23,728 bases of DNA from CAYTLW01 sp964438735 (GTDB lineage: Bacteria > Myxococcota_A > UBA9042). The position numbers and the translations under genes are program-made. The stretch covers positions 1 through 23,728 of the forward strand of contig CAYTLW010000118.1 of assembly GCA_964438735.1 (NCBI GenBank), read 5' to 3'. Shown piece after piece: positions 16,289 through 23,681 of this stretch. Numbering within the stretch: position 1 is the stretch's first letter; the number at the start of each line of letters is the position of its first letter. The notes under the pieces are model-generated. The model was not told where the DNA came from and searched no databases. It saw only the letters and a program-made list of their open reading frames with translations.

Positions 16289-17454
16289 GCGCCGCGATCG
16301 TCCTGGCAAGCCTGGTGCCTGTGAGCATGCTGGTCGCGGCCGTGCGGCCCGGCCCGGCGCTGTCGCTGGCCGCGACCCTGATCTGCATCCTGGCCACCGC
16401 CCTGCACCTGCCCGTTCCCGGTCTTGGCGGCTTTGGGTTGGTGGTGGCGGCGGGGCTGGCGTTGGCCGCTTCGACCCTGCCCAGGCATTCGGCACGCGCC
16501 CTGTTGTTGTTGGCCCTGTTGTGGAGTCTGCCTGCGGCCCTGCTTCCGGCCAGCCAGCCGCCCGCCGCGCCCACCGCCCTGCTGGCCTCCGGTCTGGCCG
16601 CTACCGTGGCCCTGCTGGCCGTCGCCGTATTGGCCGGTCATTTGGCGACCGAGTCACGACGAATCGAGCGAACCTGGGCGGCGGCGTTGCTGGCGCTGGC
16701 GCCCACCGGCAGTGGCGGTCCGTTGCTGCCGCTGGGCGTGGCCATCGAGCTGCCCCTGGCCGACGGCACAGGCGCCTGGCTGCAGGCCGATCACCTGGTG
16801 TTTTCAAGCGCCTCTCTGGCTCCCTGGGCGCCTATATTGTGGCGCTTCATGCCGGCCATCCTGCTGGCTTTTGTTCTCTGCTGCGCGGGCTTGCGCCGGC
16901 CTACGATGGGCCACATCGCAACCGCGGCTGTGGCGATCTTGATCGCGGCGGTCGCGCTGGCCTGGTGGCCATTGGCCAGCGCCTTTGTCGACGGCGATGC
17001 CACCGGCCTGGTGGCGTCGGGCCATCCCTTCGGCGGCGCCCCGCGAACCATGCATGGCGCGCCGGGCGTGGACGCGAGCCCCCTGCTTGCCCTGCTGGCC
17101 AGGCTGGCGACGCTGTGGCTGCTGGTGCGATCTGCGGCAGGTGTCGACCACACATCGACCGCTTCGTTCACCGCTTCGGGACGCCCGATGCAGGCCCTGA
17201 CCCTGGGCATCGGCGGGCTCTTGCTGCTGTGCTGGTCCATCTGGGCCCCGGCGTGGGCCGGCTCCGCCTGGTACCTGGATCCGGCCGCCATGGCCGCAGT
17301 GGCCGCCTTCGCTTGCGGCTTCGGCGTGCTCTCTGCCGCCGGTCGCGGTGCCGACGGCGGGGCCTGGCGCATCCTTCAGGCCGCCGCAGCGTTGCTGATC
17401 CTGGCTGGCGGACAGGTCGGCTGGCGGGTGGCCAGCGGGCTGATGCTCGATTGA
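16285..17454 (+). CDS. Polytopic membrane protein, degenerate CcsA/ResC-like
   Basis: The 389-residue product is very hydrophobic, with about ten or eleven membrane segments. Residues 319-333 (I-W-A-P-A-W-A-G-S-A-W-Y-L-D-P) align with the tryptophan-rich haem motif of CcsA/ResC (W-A-x-x-A-W-G-x-Y-W-x-W-D-P-K-E), followed by two membrane segments as in that family. However the WDP tryptophan is Leu331, K-E-T becomes A-A-M, and the terminal 'G-L-H-S-Y' histidine position reads 'G-L-M-L-D'. If this is a CcsA relative it has lost key haem-handling residues. The middle third does not resemble CcsA to my eye. It overlaps the ResB-like gene by 4 bases and map by 1. The alternative is a lineage-specific membrane protein. 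Confidence 0.5.
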   Translation: MSAAIVLASLVPVSMLVAAVRPGPALSLAATLICILATALHLPVPGLGGFGLVVAAGLALAASTLPRHSARALLLLALLWSLPAALLPASQPPAAPTALLASGLAATVALLAVAVLAGHLATESRRIERTWAAALLALAPTGSGGPLLPLGVAIELPLADGTGAWLQADHLVFSSASLAPWAPILWRFMPAILLAFVLCCAGLRRPTMGHIATAAVAILIAAVALAWWPLASAFVDGDATGLVASGHPFGGAPRTMHGAPGVDASPLLALLARLATLWLLVRSAAGVDHTSTASFTASGRPMQALTLGIGGLLLLCWSIWAPAWAGSAWYLDPAAMAAVAAFACGFGVLSAAGRGADGGAWRILQAAAALLILAGGQVGWRVASGLMLD

Positions 17455-18224
17455 TGGCCGCCGTCGCGATCCGTACAAAGGCGGAGATCGAAGCCATGGC
17501 GGCCGCCGGCGCCATCGTCGGCGACACCCTGGCCATGATCCGCCAGATGGCCGCTCCCGGCGTGCGTCTGCGCACCATCGCACGCGCCGCCGAGGCGATG
17601 ATCCGAGAGCGCGGCGCCGTGCCCACCTTCAAAGGCTATCGCGGCTTTCCGGCGCCCATCTGCACCAGCATCGATCACGAGGTGGTGCACGGATTGCCGG
17701 GCTGGCGCAAGCTGCGCGTCGGGCAGCTCTTCAAGGTCGACTGTGGCGCCACCCTGGACGGTTGGGTCGGCGATGCGGCCATCACCATCCCCATCGGCGA
17801 GATCAGCGAAGGGTGTACGACCCTGGTCGCCAGCACCCGCGAGGCCCTGGTGGCGGCCATCGCCGCCGCCCGACCCGGCGGCACGCTGGGCGATATCGGC
17901 CACGCGGTGGAGCGACTTGCCAACGATCGCGGCTTTGGCATTGCGCGCGAGCTGGCTGGCCATGGCGTGGGCCAGGTGCTGCATGCCGATCCACAGGTGC
18001 CCAATCACGGCCAGCCGGGCAGCGGACCGCAGCTGCAGGTCGGCTGGTGCCTGGCGCTGGAACCGATCCTCAACCTCGGCGGCGACGATCTGCTCGCCAC
18101 CCCGGATGGCTGGACGGTACGTACGGCCGATGGCCTGCCGTCGGCCCACTTCGAGCACTCCATCGCCATCACCGAGACCGGTGCGCGCATCCTGACCCTG
18201 ACCTCGTCCGGCGATTGGCCGTAG
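17454..18224 (+). CDS. map: Type I methionine aminopeptidase
   Basis: The 256-residue enzyme removes the initiator methionine from new proteins, using a dinuclear metal site. All five metal ligands are visible: Asp96 (V-D-C-G), Asp107 (W-V-G-D-A-A), His170 (G-H-G-V-G), Glu203 (A-L-E-P) and Glu234 (H-F-E-H-S). The catalytic His79 (H-E-V-V-H-G) is also present. Numbering is nearly that of the E. coli enzyme, so this is a short form without N-terminal zinc or SH3-binding extensions. The ATG at 17454 overlaps the preceding stop (TGATG). Genes of this type often lie near secY-adk; here map instead follows the membrane pair. Confidence 0.95.
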   Translation: MAAVAIRTKAEIEAMAAAGAIVGDTLAMIRQMAAPGVRLRTIARAAEAMIRERGAVPTFKGYRGFPAPICTSIDHEVVHGLPGWRKLRVGQLFKVDCGATLDGWVGDAAITIPIGEISEGCTTLVASTREALVAAIAAARPGGTLGDIGHAVERLANDRGFGIARELAGHGVGQVLHADPQVPNHGQPGSGPQLQVGWCLALEPILNLGGDDLLATPDGWTVRTADGLPSAHFEHSIAITETGARILTLTSSGDWP

Positions 18225-18358
18225 CGTCCGGCATCCCTCGGCCGGGGCCTTCAGACCCCCGCGCAGATGCCTTCCGACGACGGCGAGCGAACGATCTGGC
18301 GTCGCCGGTCGATCACCTGCAGTACCGGTCGGTTTCTACCGGCGTGTGGGGAAGAGCC

Positions 18359-19105
18359 ATGAAGTCTGCGTTGCGATGGATGTTCGGCCATGCCTGTGTC
18401 GGCTGCGGTTGCGGCCTTCCGGTGGGCCGCGACCCCGTCTTCTGTGCGATCTGCACAATCTCTGTGAGCCGCGCGGGCCACGCGATCGATCTGCAAACAG
18501 CGGCCGGATCGATGCCGGTCGTGGGGCTGTGGCGTTACGGCGGCGCAATCGCCAGCGCCATCCAGCGCATCAAGTTCGGTGGTGCCCAACCGCAACTCGA
18601 CGGCCTCGTGGTCGGCATGGGCAGCGCCCTCCGCCAACTGGCAGGGCCCGATTCCCTCGCCCTGGTACCGATTCCACCGCAGGTGCGGCGCCTGCGTGGA
18701 CGCGGATTCCACCTGCCCGATCGCCTGGCCGCAGCGCTGGCAGCCGATGACCCGGGCCTGCGCATCGATCGCCGGCTGCGGCGGCTGGACCACCATCCCC
18801 CACGCTCCCTGCGATCGGACCTGATGCCCGAATTCGTCGCGCCGACCGCGATCTGCCGCCAACCCACCTGGCTGATCGACGACGTGGTCACCACCGGCAT
18901 CACCCTTATTCGCGCGGCGGCGGCCATGCAGGCGGTCGGTCGACCGGTGGCCGGCGCCATCTGCCTGTGCGATGCGCGCCCGGCCCGCGCGGATTCATTG
19001 ACGCCGGCGGACGGGCTTTCTACGATCCCGGCGCCGGTTCCGAATCATCGCGGCCCCGGGGCAGACGCGCCCTCGGCTCCGCAACCCGGCAAGAGGTTGG
19101 TTTGA
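18359..19105 (+). CDS. ComF-family phosphoribosyltransferase-like protein
   Basis: The 248-residue product has an N-terminal double-CxxC zinc-ribbon-like segment (Cys13/16 and Cys29/32, with Cys18 extra), a 'P-I-P-P...R-G-R-G-F-H' region like the ComF 'R-G-F-N-Q' motif, and a PRPP-binding motif L-I-D-D-V-V-T-T-G (172-180). ComF proteins are linked to DNA uptake in some bacteria but are widespread in non-competent ones. The His in place of the usual Asn, and the Pro/Ala-rich tail after residue ~206, are deviations. The ATG at 18359 has a G-rich upstream region (GGGGAAG). The 134-bp gap after map holds repeated ACCGG words and a 7-bp inverted pair (18303-18309/18338-18344) but no clear promoter. 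It overlaps proA by 4 bases. Confidence 0.85.
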   Translation: MKSALRWMFGHACVGCGCGLPVGRDPVFCAICTISVSRAGHAIDLQTAAGSMPVVGLWRYGGAIASAIQRIKFGGAQPQLDGLVVGMGSALRQLAGPDSLALVPIPPQVRRLRGRGFHLPDRLAAALAADDPGLRIDRRLRRLDHHPPRSLRSDLMPEFVAPTAICRQPTWLIDDVVTTGITLIRAAAAMQAVGRPVAGAICLCDARPARADSLTPADGLSTIPAPVPNHRGPGADAPSAPQPGKRLV

Positions 19106-20370
19106 CCCTCGATCCGAAGCTCGTCACCGATACCCAGGAATTGTTGCAGCGCGCCCGCAGGGCGGCCAATCGACTGGCGCCGGCGTCCACTGCGGACAAG
19201 GACGCCTTTCTGGGCCGCGTGGCCGAGCTGCTCGAAATCCGAGCCGACGATATCGCCGCGGCCAACGCGCGCGACGTGGCGCGTGGTCAGGAGCGCGGAT
19301 TATCCGCCGCCTTCATCGATCGCTTGACCTTGGACGCCGCAGCGGTGCGCAAGTTGGCCGGCGCGGTGCGCGAGATCCGCTCGCTGCCCGATCCCGTCGC
19401 CCAGGTCACCTATGGCGCCCGACGACCCAACGGTCTGCAGGTCTCCAGGGTGCGCATCCCGCTCGGGGTCATCGGCATGGTCTATGAGTCGCGACCGAAC
19501 GTGACCATCGACGCCGGCTGCCTGTGCATCAAAGCCGGCAACGCCGTGGTCCTGCGCGGCGGTCGGGACGCGGCGCAGAGCAACGCAGCGCTGCTCGACC
19601 TGATGCGAGATGCCCTGGCCGATGTGGGGCTGCCCGTCGACGCCGCGCAGGCGCCGGCGAGCGCCGATCATGACGCCATCCGGGCGCTGATCTCCGTGTC
19701 CGGCGGCCTGGACCTGGTCATCCCGCGCGGCGGCACCCGCCTCATCGACGCGGTCAACAAGTGGGCCCGCGTGCCGGTCATCCAGCATTACGAGGGGGTC
19801 TGCCACCTCTTCGTACACGCCGCCGCTGACCTGGCCGAGGCGACGTCCATCGTGGTCAACGCCAAGGCCCAACGCCCGGGCGTCTGCAACGCGCTCGAGG
19901 GTGTGCTGATCGACGCGGCGATCGCCGACGAAGCGGTGCCTGCGCTGGTCGACGCCCTGCAAGCGGCAGGTGTGGAGGTGCGCGGTGACGCGGCGGTCTG
20001 CGCCCGTCGACCGGACGTGCGCGCCGCCGAATCGCACGACTACGGCCGCGAGTACCTGGACCTGGTCTGCCTGGCGGTCGTGGTCGATGGCCTGCAGGGC
20101 GCCATCGAGCACATCGAAGCCCATGGCTCGGGTCACACCGAGGGCATCCTGACCACCGATATCACCACAGCCAATCGATTCGTCGCCCGCGTGCAGGCCT
20201 CCTGCGTGGTGGTCAACGCGTCGACACGCTTCAACGACGGCGGACAGCTCGGCCTCGGCGCCGAGATCGGCATCTCGACGTCGAAGTTGCACGCCTACGG
20301 GCCCATGGGGCTGGAGTCACTGACCACCGAAAAGTACGTGGTCATGGGAGAGGGACATGTTCGAAGTTGA
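19102..20370 (+). CDS. proA: Glutamate-5-semialdehyde dehydrogenase (gamma-glutamyl phosphate reductase)
   Basis: The 422-residue product catalyses the NADPH-dependent second step of proline synthesis, reducing gamma-glutamyl phosphate. Family motifs are strong: 'P-L-G-V-I-G-M-V-Y-E-S-R-P-N-V-T', 'N-A-V-V-L-R-G-G-R-D-A', catalytic Cys262 in 'R-P-G-V-C-N-A', and 'H-T-E-G-I-L-T'. No ATG gives a full-length protein. The TTG at 19102 overlaps the comF stop (TTGA), has an AAGAGG site 5 bases upstream, and gives the usual length. The frame's further upstream extension is only comF in another frame. proB, which supplies the substrate, is not in this window. Confidence 0.94.
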   Translation: MTLDPKLVTDTQELLQRARRAANRLAPASTADKDAFLGRVAELLEIRADDIAAANARDVARGQERGLSAAFIDRLTLDAAAVRKLAGAVREIRSLPDPVAQVTYGARRPNGLQVSRVRIPLGVIGMVYESRPNVTIDAGCLCIKAGNAVVLRGGRDAAQSNAALLDLMRDALADVGLPVDAAQAPASADHDAIRALISVSGGLDLVIPRGGTRLIDAVNKWARVPVIQHYEGVCHLFVHAAADLAEATSIVVNAKAQRPGVCNALEGVLIDAAIADEAVPALVDALQAAGVEVRGDAAVCARRPDVRAAESHDYGREYLDLVCLAVVVDGLQGAIEHIEAHGSGHTEGILTTDITTANRFVARVQASCVVVNASTRFNDGGQLGLGAEIGISTSKLHAYGPMGLESLTTEKYVVMGEGHVRS

Positions 20371-20939
20371 TGGGCCGACTCATGTCTGAACGCGCCCTGG
20401 CCGGACCGGCCGATCCGGTGGTCGCGCAGGCGATCGCCGACGCGATCTGGGACAAGAAGGGGTTTGAGGTGGTGGCGCTGGAGGTCACCGAGATCGTCGG
20501 CTACACCGATCTGATGGTGATCTGTTCGGCCTCGTCCGTGCGCCACGCCTCGGCGCTGGCTGACGGCGTGATCGACGCCTTGCGGAGTGGCCACAACCTG
20601 CGCGCCATCGGCAAAGAGGGCAATCGCGACGGCCGCTGGGTATTGCTGGACTATGGCGACTTCGTGGTCCACGTCTTCCACGGCCCCGTGCGCGAGTACT
20701 ACGAGCTCGATCGCCTCTACGCCGACGCGCCCCGCATCGAATTGCAGGAGCCGGAATGGCTCGCCCAGGCCGAGCGCGATCGTCTCTACGCCACGGCCTC
20801 GGACTGGGTCGAACACGACGAGGCTGCCGGCGATCTCAGTTGGGATGGCTCCGCTTCCGACGATGCAGACGAGCCCGAGGACGAGCCCGACGGCGACGAG
20901 GAACCCGACGGAACCAACGGTCCCCAAGCAGAACTCTGA
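20370..20939 (+). CDS. rsfS: Ribosomal silencing factor RsfS (YbeB/Iojap family)
   Basis: The 189-residue product belongs to the RsfS family, which binds uL14 on the large subunit and blocks joining of the two subunits, often in slow growth. Visible core features include 'K-K-G-F-E-V-V-A-L-E-V', 'Y-T-D-L-M-V-I-C-S-A-S-S-V-R-H', and 'G-R-W-V-L-L-D-Y-G-D-F-V-V-H-V-F'. RsfS is usually about 105-130 residues; this one has a roughly 50-residue acidic C-terminal tail rich in Asp, Glu and Pro. The ATG at 20370 overlaps the proA stop; an in-frame ATG at 20382 is an alternative, and neither has an ideal ribosome site. nadD, often between proA and rsfS, is absent. Confidence 0.94.
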   Translation: MGRLMSERALAGPADPVVAQAIADAIWDKKGFEVVALEVTEIVGYTDLMVICSASSVRHASALADGVIDALRSGHNLRAIGKEGNRDGRWVLLDYGDFVVHVFHGPVREYYELDRLYADAPRIELQEPEWLAQAERDRLYATASDWVEHDEAAGDLSWDGSASDDADEPEDEPDGDEEPDGTNGPQAEL

Positions 20940-20949
20940 GGCGGGCCCG

Positions 20950-21420
20950 ATGCGCTTGATCGTCGCTGCGCCCGGCCGCCTGCATCACGCGGGAGCCCAG
21001 GCTTTTGCCGAGGATTATTACCGGCGTATCGAACGCATCATGCCGATCCACCGGCAGACGGCCCGCGAGGCACGTCGTCGCAAGGGCGGGCGCGATCGCG
21101 GCGCCATGGACCGCGAGTCGGCGGCCCTGCTGCGGACGATCCCCCAAGGCGCCACGTTGGTGGCGCTGGATGTCAGCGGCCGTTCCATGAACTCCCAGGC
21201 GTTCCTGCTCTGGCTGGTCGGCCTCGCCGAGACCGGGATGCGCGACCTGGCCTTCGTCATCGGCGGCCCCGACGGCCTGTCGGAGACCGTCCTGTCGCGC
21301 TGCGATCGCAAGCTGTCGCTGTCGCCCATGGTCTTGCCCCACGAGCTGGCCGAGGTGGTGCTGCTGGAACAGATCTACCGCGCACTGACCCGTTGGAAGG
21401 GCCTGCCCTACCACCGTTGA
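20950..21420 (+). CDS. rlmH: 23S rRNA pseudouridine-1915 N3-methyltransferase RlmH
   Basis: The 156-residue product matches RlmH, a SPOUT-family enzyme that methylates pseudouridine 1915 of 23S rRNA after subunit assembly. The length is almost exactly that of the E. coli protein. The SAM-binding knot 'F-V-I-G-G-P-D-G-L' is at residues 102-110, and the closing 'E-Q-I-Y-R-A...P-Y-H-R' is intact. One oddity: in 'H-E-L-A-E' (131-135) the last position, usually Arg in the family as I recall it, is Glu135. The ATG at 20950 lies 10 bases after rsfS, its usual partner. The gene converges on the lipoprotein at 21431 with only 10 bases between them and no evident terminator. Confidence 0.95.
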   Translation: MRLIVAAPGRLHHAGAQAFAEDYYRRIERIMPIHRQTAREARRRKGGRDRGAMDRESAALLRTIPQGATLVALDVSGRSMNSQAFLLWLVGLAETGMRDLAFVIGGPDGLSETVLSRCDRKLSLSPMVLPHELAEVVLLEQIYRALTRWKGLPYHR

Positions 21421-21430
21421 GCGAGGACGC

Positions 21431-23020
21431 TCAATCCTCGGATAACGGCAGGAAGCCCTGGGCGCCGGTGGCGTTGTAGGCGCCCTCGTTGGTGATCTGC
21501 ATCATCGTGGCCTTGGCCTGGGCGGGCATCACGTAGATCTCAGTATCTTTCAACTGCCGGGCGTCCGTGCGCGGCAGCGGGTCGCCGCTGGAGCCGTAGG
21601 TCGGCGAGGCGTTGAAGATGAAGAACTTGCGATCGGGCGACAGCACGAAGTTGCGGATCCAACGATTCTGCGGCGAGTTCTCACGCGGATTGTTGGTGTA
21701 GTTGACCACCATAGCCTTGCTCACGGGCTTGCCGATGTCCTCGATGTTCAGACTCATGATGTCGGTGAACTCCTTCTCCTTGCTGCCGCCGCATTCGGAC
21801 AGGCCCAGGAAATACAGCGTCTTGCCATCCTCGGCGAACTGCGGCGTGGAGCCCGGGCGAACGCGGGCGTGCAACCACTGCGGCAGGTTCAGGCAGATAT
21901 CCTGCAGGTAGTTGGCGCCGCCGGGCAGCGTGACCAGGTTGGTGAAGGTGGAGTCCTTGGTCTCGCCGACGGTGTAGCGGCGCACACGGAAGTAGCGGCC
22001 GACGATGGTGAAGAGCACGATCGTCTTGCCATCGGGCGACACCGCCGCCGGGTCGTTATCCTTGTACTGCGAACCCGTACCCACGCAGGTGGTGGCGTCG
22101 ATGGGGTTCTCGCAGATGTAGTCGTGCTGGGTCAGGATGCCCTTGCTCCAGGACCAGACCTTGAGCGACCGGATGGTCGGCGTCAGGAAGAGCAGGGTCT
22201 CGCCGTTGGCGCTCACTCGGAAGCGGCCGCTATAGGTCGTATGCGGCTTGGCCGGGTTGGCGTCGGGATCGGTCTGCGGCGCCATCAGGGTCAGGGTCTT
22301 CTCCGCGTCTTCGAAGTCGACCATGTTCCGCCGTCGGATCTCGTACTGCGACACGTTGGTGGTGAAGGTGTGGATCGGTGTGCTGTAGAACAGGTAGGGG
22401 CCGGCGAAGTGCAGGTCGCGAACCTTCGGGATCTTCTCGAACTTGTCGACGATGAACAGGAACTTCGTCGAACTCGTCGGGTAGTACTGGATCGTGCCCG
22501 GCACGTAGGTGAACAGGCCATCCTTGTCCGGCGGTCCGTCGGCGATGGCGATGAACTTCATGTCGGGCGACAGCACGCAGCCGTAGTTGCAGTTGAGCGT
22601 CTTGGCGTTCTTGAACGCATACTTGGTCAGCTCGATGCACTTCTTCTTGTCGCCGAAGGGGCTGATGCCGCAGCCGTAGGCGCTGGCGTTCTCGACCGCG
22701 CCCGGGTTGTCGGCGTCCGAGAGGACCAGGTCGTTGTCGGTGTCGGGCGCGCCGGGCAGGCGCGAGCTGCGCGAGTAGAGCACCCAGAAGTCGGGTGTCG
22801 GCGGCGGCGTCCAGGTGTCCACCGGCGCGGCGTCGACCGACTCGCCATCGCCGGAGGTGGTGGAGTCGGCCAACTTGCCATCGCTGTCGTTGCTGGCCGC
22901 GTCTTCGCCATCTGAGCCGCCACCGGGATCGCTGCAGCCGATCGGCGCCGTCAACAGGGCCAGGGCCGCCGCCAGCGTCAGCACAGAGGTGCTCCAATTC
23001 GTCCGTTTCTGATCTGCCAC
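21431..23020 (-). CDS. Lipoprotein with PD40/TolB-like propeller repeats
   Basis: The 529-residue product has a hydrophobic signal segment and a lipobox-like A-P-I-G-C (about residue 29), followed by a Gly/Ser/Asp-rich linker. The rest has recurring 'S-P-D-x-K-x-x-x-[IVF]' strands ('S-P-D-M-K-F-I-A-I-A', 'S-P-D-G-K-T-I-V-L-F', 'E-D-G-K-T-L-Y-F-L', 'S-P-D-R-K-F-F-I-F') typical of TolB/WD40-like beta-propellers. Several Cys occur in the first third. The frame extends to 23680 but into rRNA leader sequence. The GTG at 23020 has a GGAGG site (23030-23026) at ideal spacing and gives a sensible signal peptide. Its repeats differ from the W-A-V-G type of the five-gene operon. Function is unknown; a scaffold or surface role is inferred. 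Confidence 0.87.
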   Translation of the reverse strand: MADQKRTNWSTSVLTLAAALALLTAPIGCSDPGGGSDGEDAASNDSDGKLADSTTSGDGESVDAAPVDTWTPPPTPDFWVLYSRSSRLPGAPDTDNDLVLSDADNPGAVENASAYGCGISPFGDKKKCIELTKYAFKNAKTLNCNYGCVLSPDMKFIAIADGPPDKDGLFTYVPGTIQYYPTSSTKFLFIVDKFEKIPKVRDLHFAGPYLFYSTPIHTFTTNVSQYEIRRRNMVDFEDAEKTLTLMAPQTDPDANPAKPHTTYSGRFRVSANGETLLFLTPTIRSLKVWSWSKGILTQHDYICENPIDATTCVGTGSQYKDNDPAAVSPDGKTIVLFTIVGRYFRVRRYTVGETKDSTFTNLVTLPGGANYLQDICLNLPQWLHARVRPGSTPQFAEDGKTLYFLGLSECGGSKEKEFTDIMSLNIEDIGKPVSKAMVVNYTNNPRENSPQNRWIRNFVLSPDRKFFIFNASPTYGSSGDPLPRTDARQLKDTEIYVMPAQAKATMMQITNEGAYNATGAQGFLPLSED

Positions 23021-23228
23021 TTTGGCCTCCGCTACGCCGCTGTCCAGCGTGCACCGCGTCAGGCGCGCGAGCAGCTCTGAGGGCCGCCCAAGCCGACGCC
23101 CCGTCAAAGTAGGGAAGACGACGCCAAAATACCAGCCCCGGCGGCGGCGGGAGCCGTGGACTCGAAGCCATTTCGAGCCGCGCCGAGCGGCCCCGGACGT
23201 CGACCTCGAATTCATGCCCACAAACCGC

Positions 23229-23257
23229 TTGACGCCCCCACACCGCTCGGGTACAAG
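23229..23257 (+). promoter_or_regulatory. Candidate rRNA operon promoter, distal
   Basis: TTGACG (23229-23234) is followed after exactly 17 bases by TACAAG (23252-23257). The region from 23021 to here contains no gene on either strand that I can support. Tandem promoters are usual for rRNA operons. Confidence 0.45.
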
Positions 23258-23318
23258 TCCGTCGCCGCGCCCGAGGTCAGCCCTCGCAGCGCGAACGGTC
23301 GAGCGCCAGCCTCGTTCC

Positions 23319-23350
23319 TTGACAATCGGGCAGCAGGATACACGTACAAG
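23319..23350 (+). promoter_or_regulatory. Candidate rRNA operon promoter, proximal
   Basis: A perfect TTGACA (23319-23324) lies about 360 bases before 16S. The same GTACAAG word seen at the distal site recurs at 23344-23350, but the spacing is then about 20 bases. A shorter-spaced -10 in 23337-23347 is possible though weak. The -35 is the stronger half of this call. Confidence 0.4.
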
Positions 23351-23681
23351 ACGGGTCACAAACGCGTCGTCCGCCCATCTCTCGAGGTGAGTGGGGGATG
23401 CAACAAGAAGACAACGTCGGCGGCAGAAGTCACCACAAGGAACCTCCAGCAAGCGCAAGCCCTGCCAAGGGCGAGCGCAAGCGAAGACATCCTCACGGAT
23501 CCAATCGCAAGCAGGAGAGACCTCGGCGGTGACGGAGTGCCAGGCAGCCGACGCAGAGATGCAAGCAGCGTGGTTCCGACGAGCCGCCGGCGTAGCAGCG
23601 CTACGCCAAGGCGAGGAGGGGCCGCGATGCGCCGCAGATCGGCGTCGGATGACGGCACGTAGTCGCCGCCGAGGTCTCAAT
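23351..23681 (+). other. rRNA operon leader (transcribed spacer before 16S)
   Basis: This is the expected 5' leader of the rRNA precursor. It includes a perfect 8-bp stem with a 3-base loop (GGCGTAGC / GCTACGCC, 23589-23607), a GCCCT/AGGGC stem with a 4-base loop (23459-23472), and three copies of CGCAAGC (23454, 23476 and 23506). I see no clear boxA-type antitermination sequence. The open frame that can be read here is not a credible gene: it runs into 16S. Confidence 0.6.

Noticed and set aside
18225..18358. Possible terminator or promoter between map and the ComF-family gene
   Set aside because: There are GC-rich short stems and an inverted ACCGG pair, but no T-run and no convincing -35/-10 pair.
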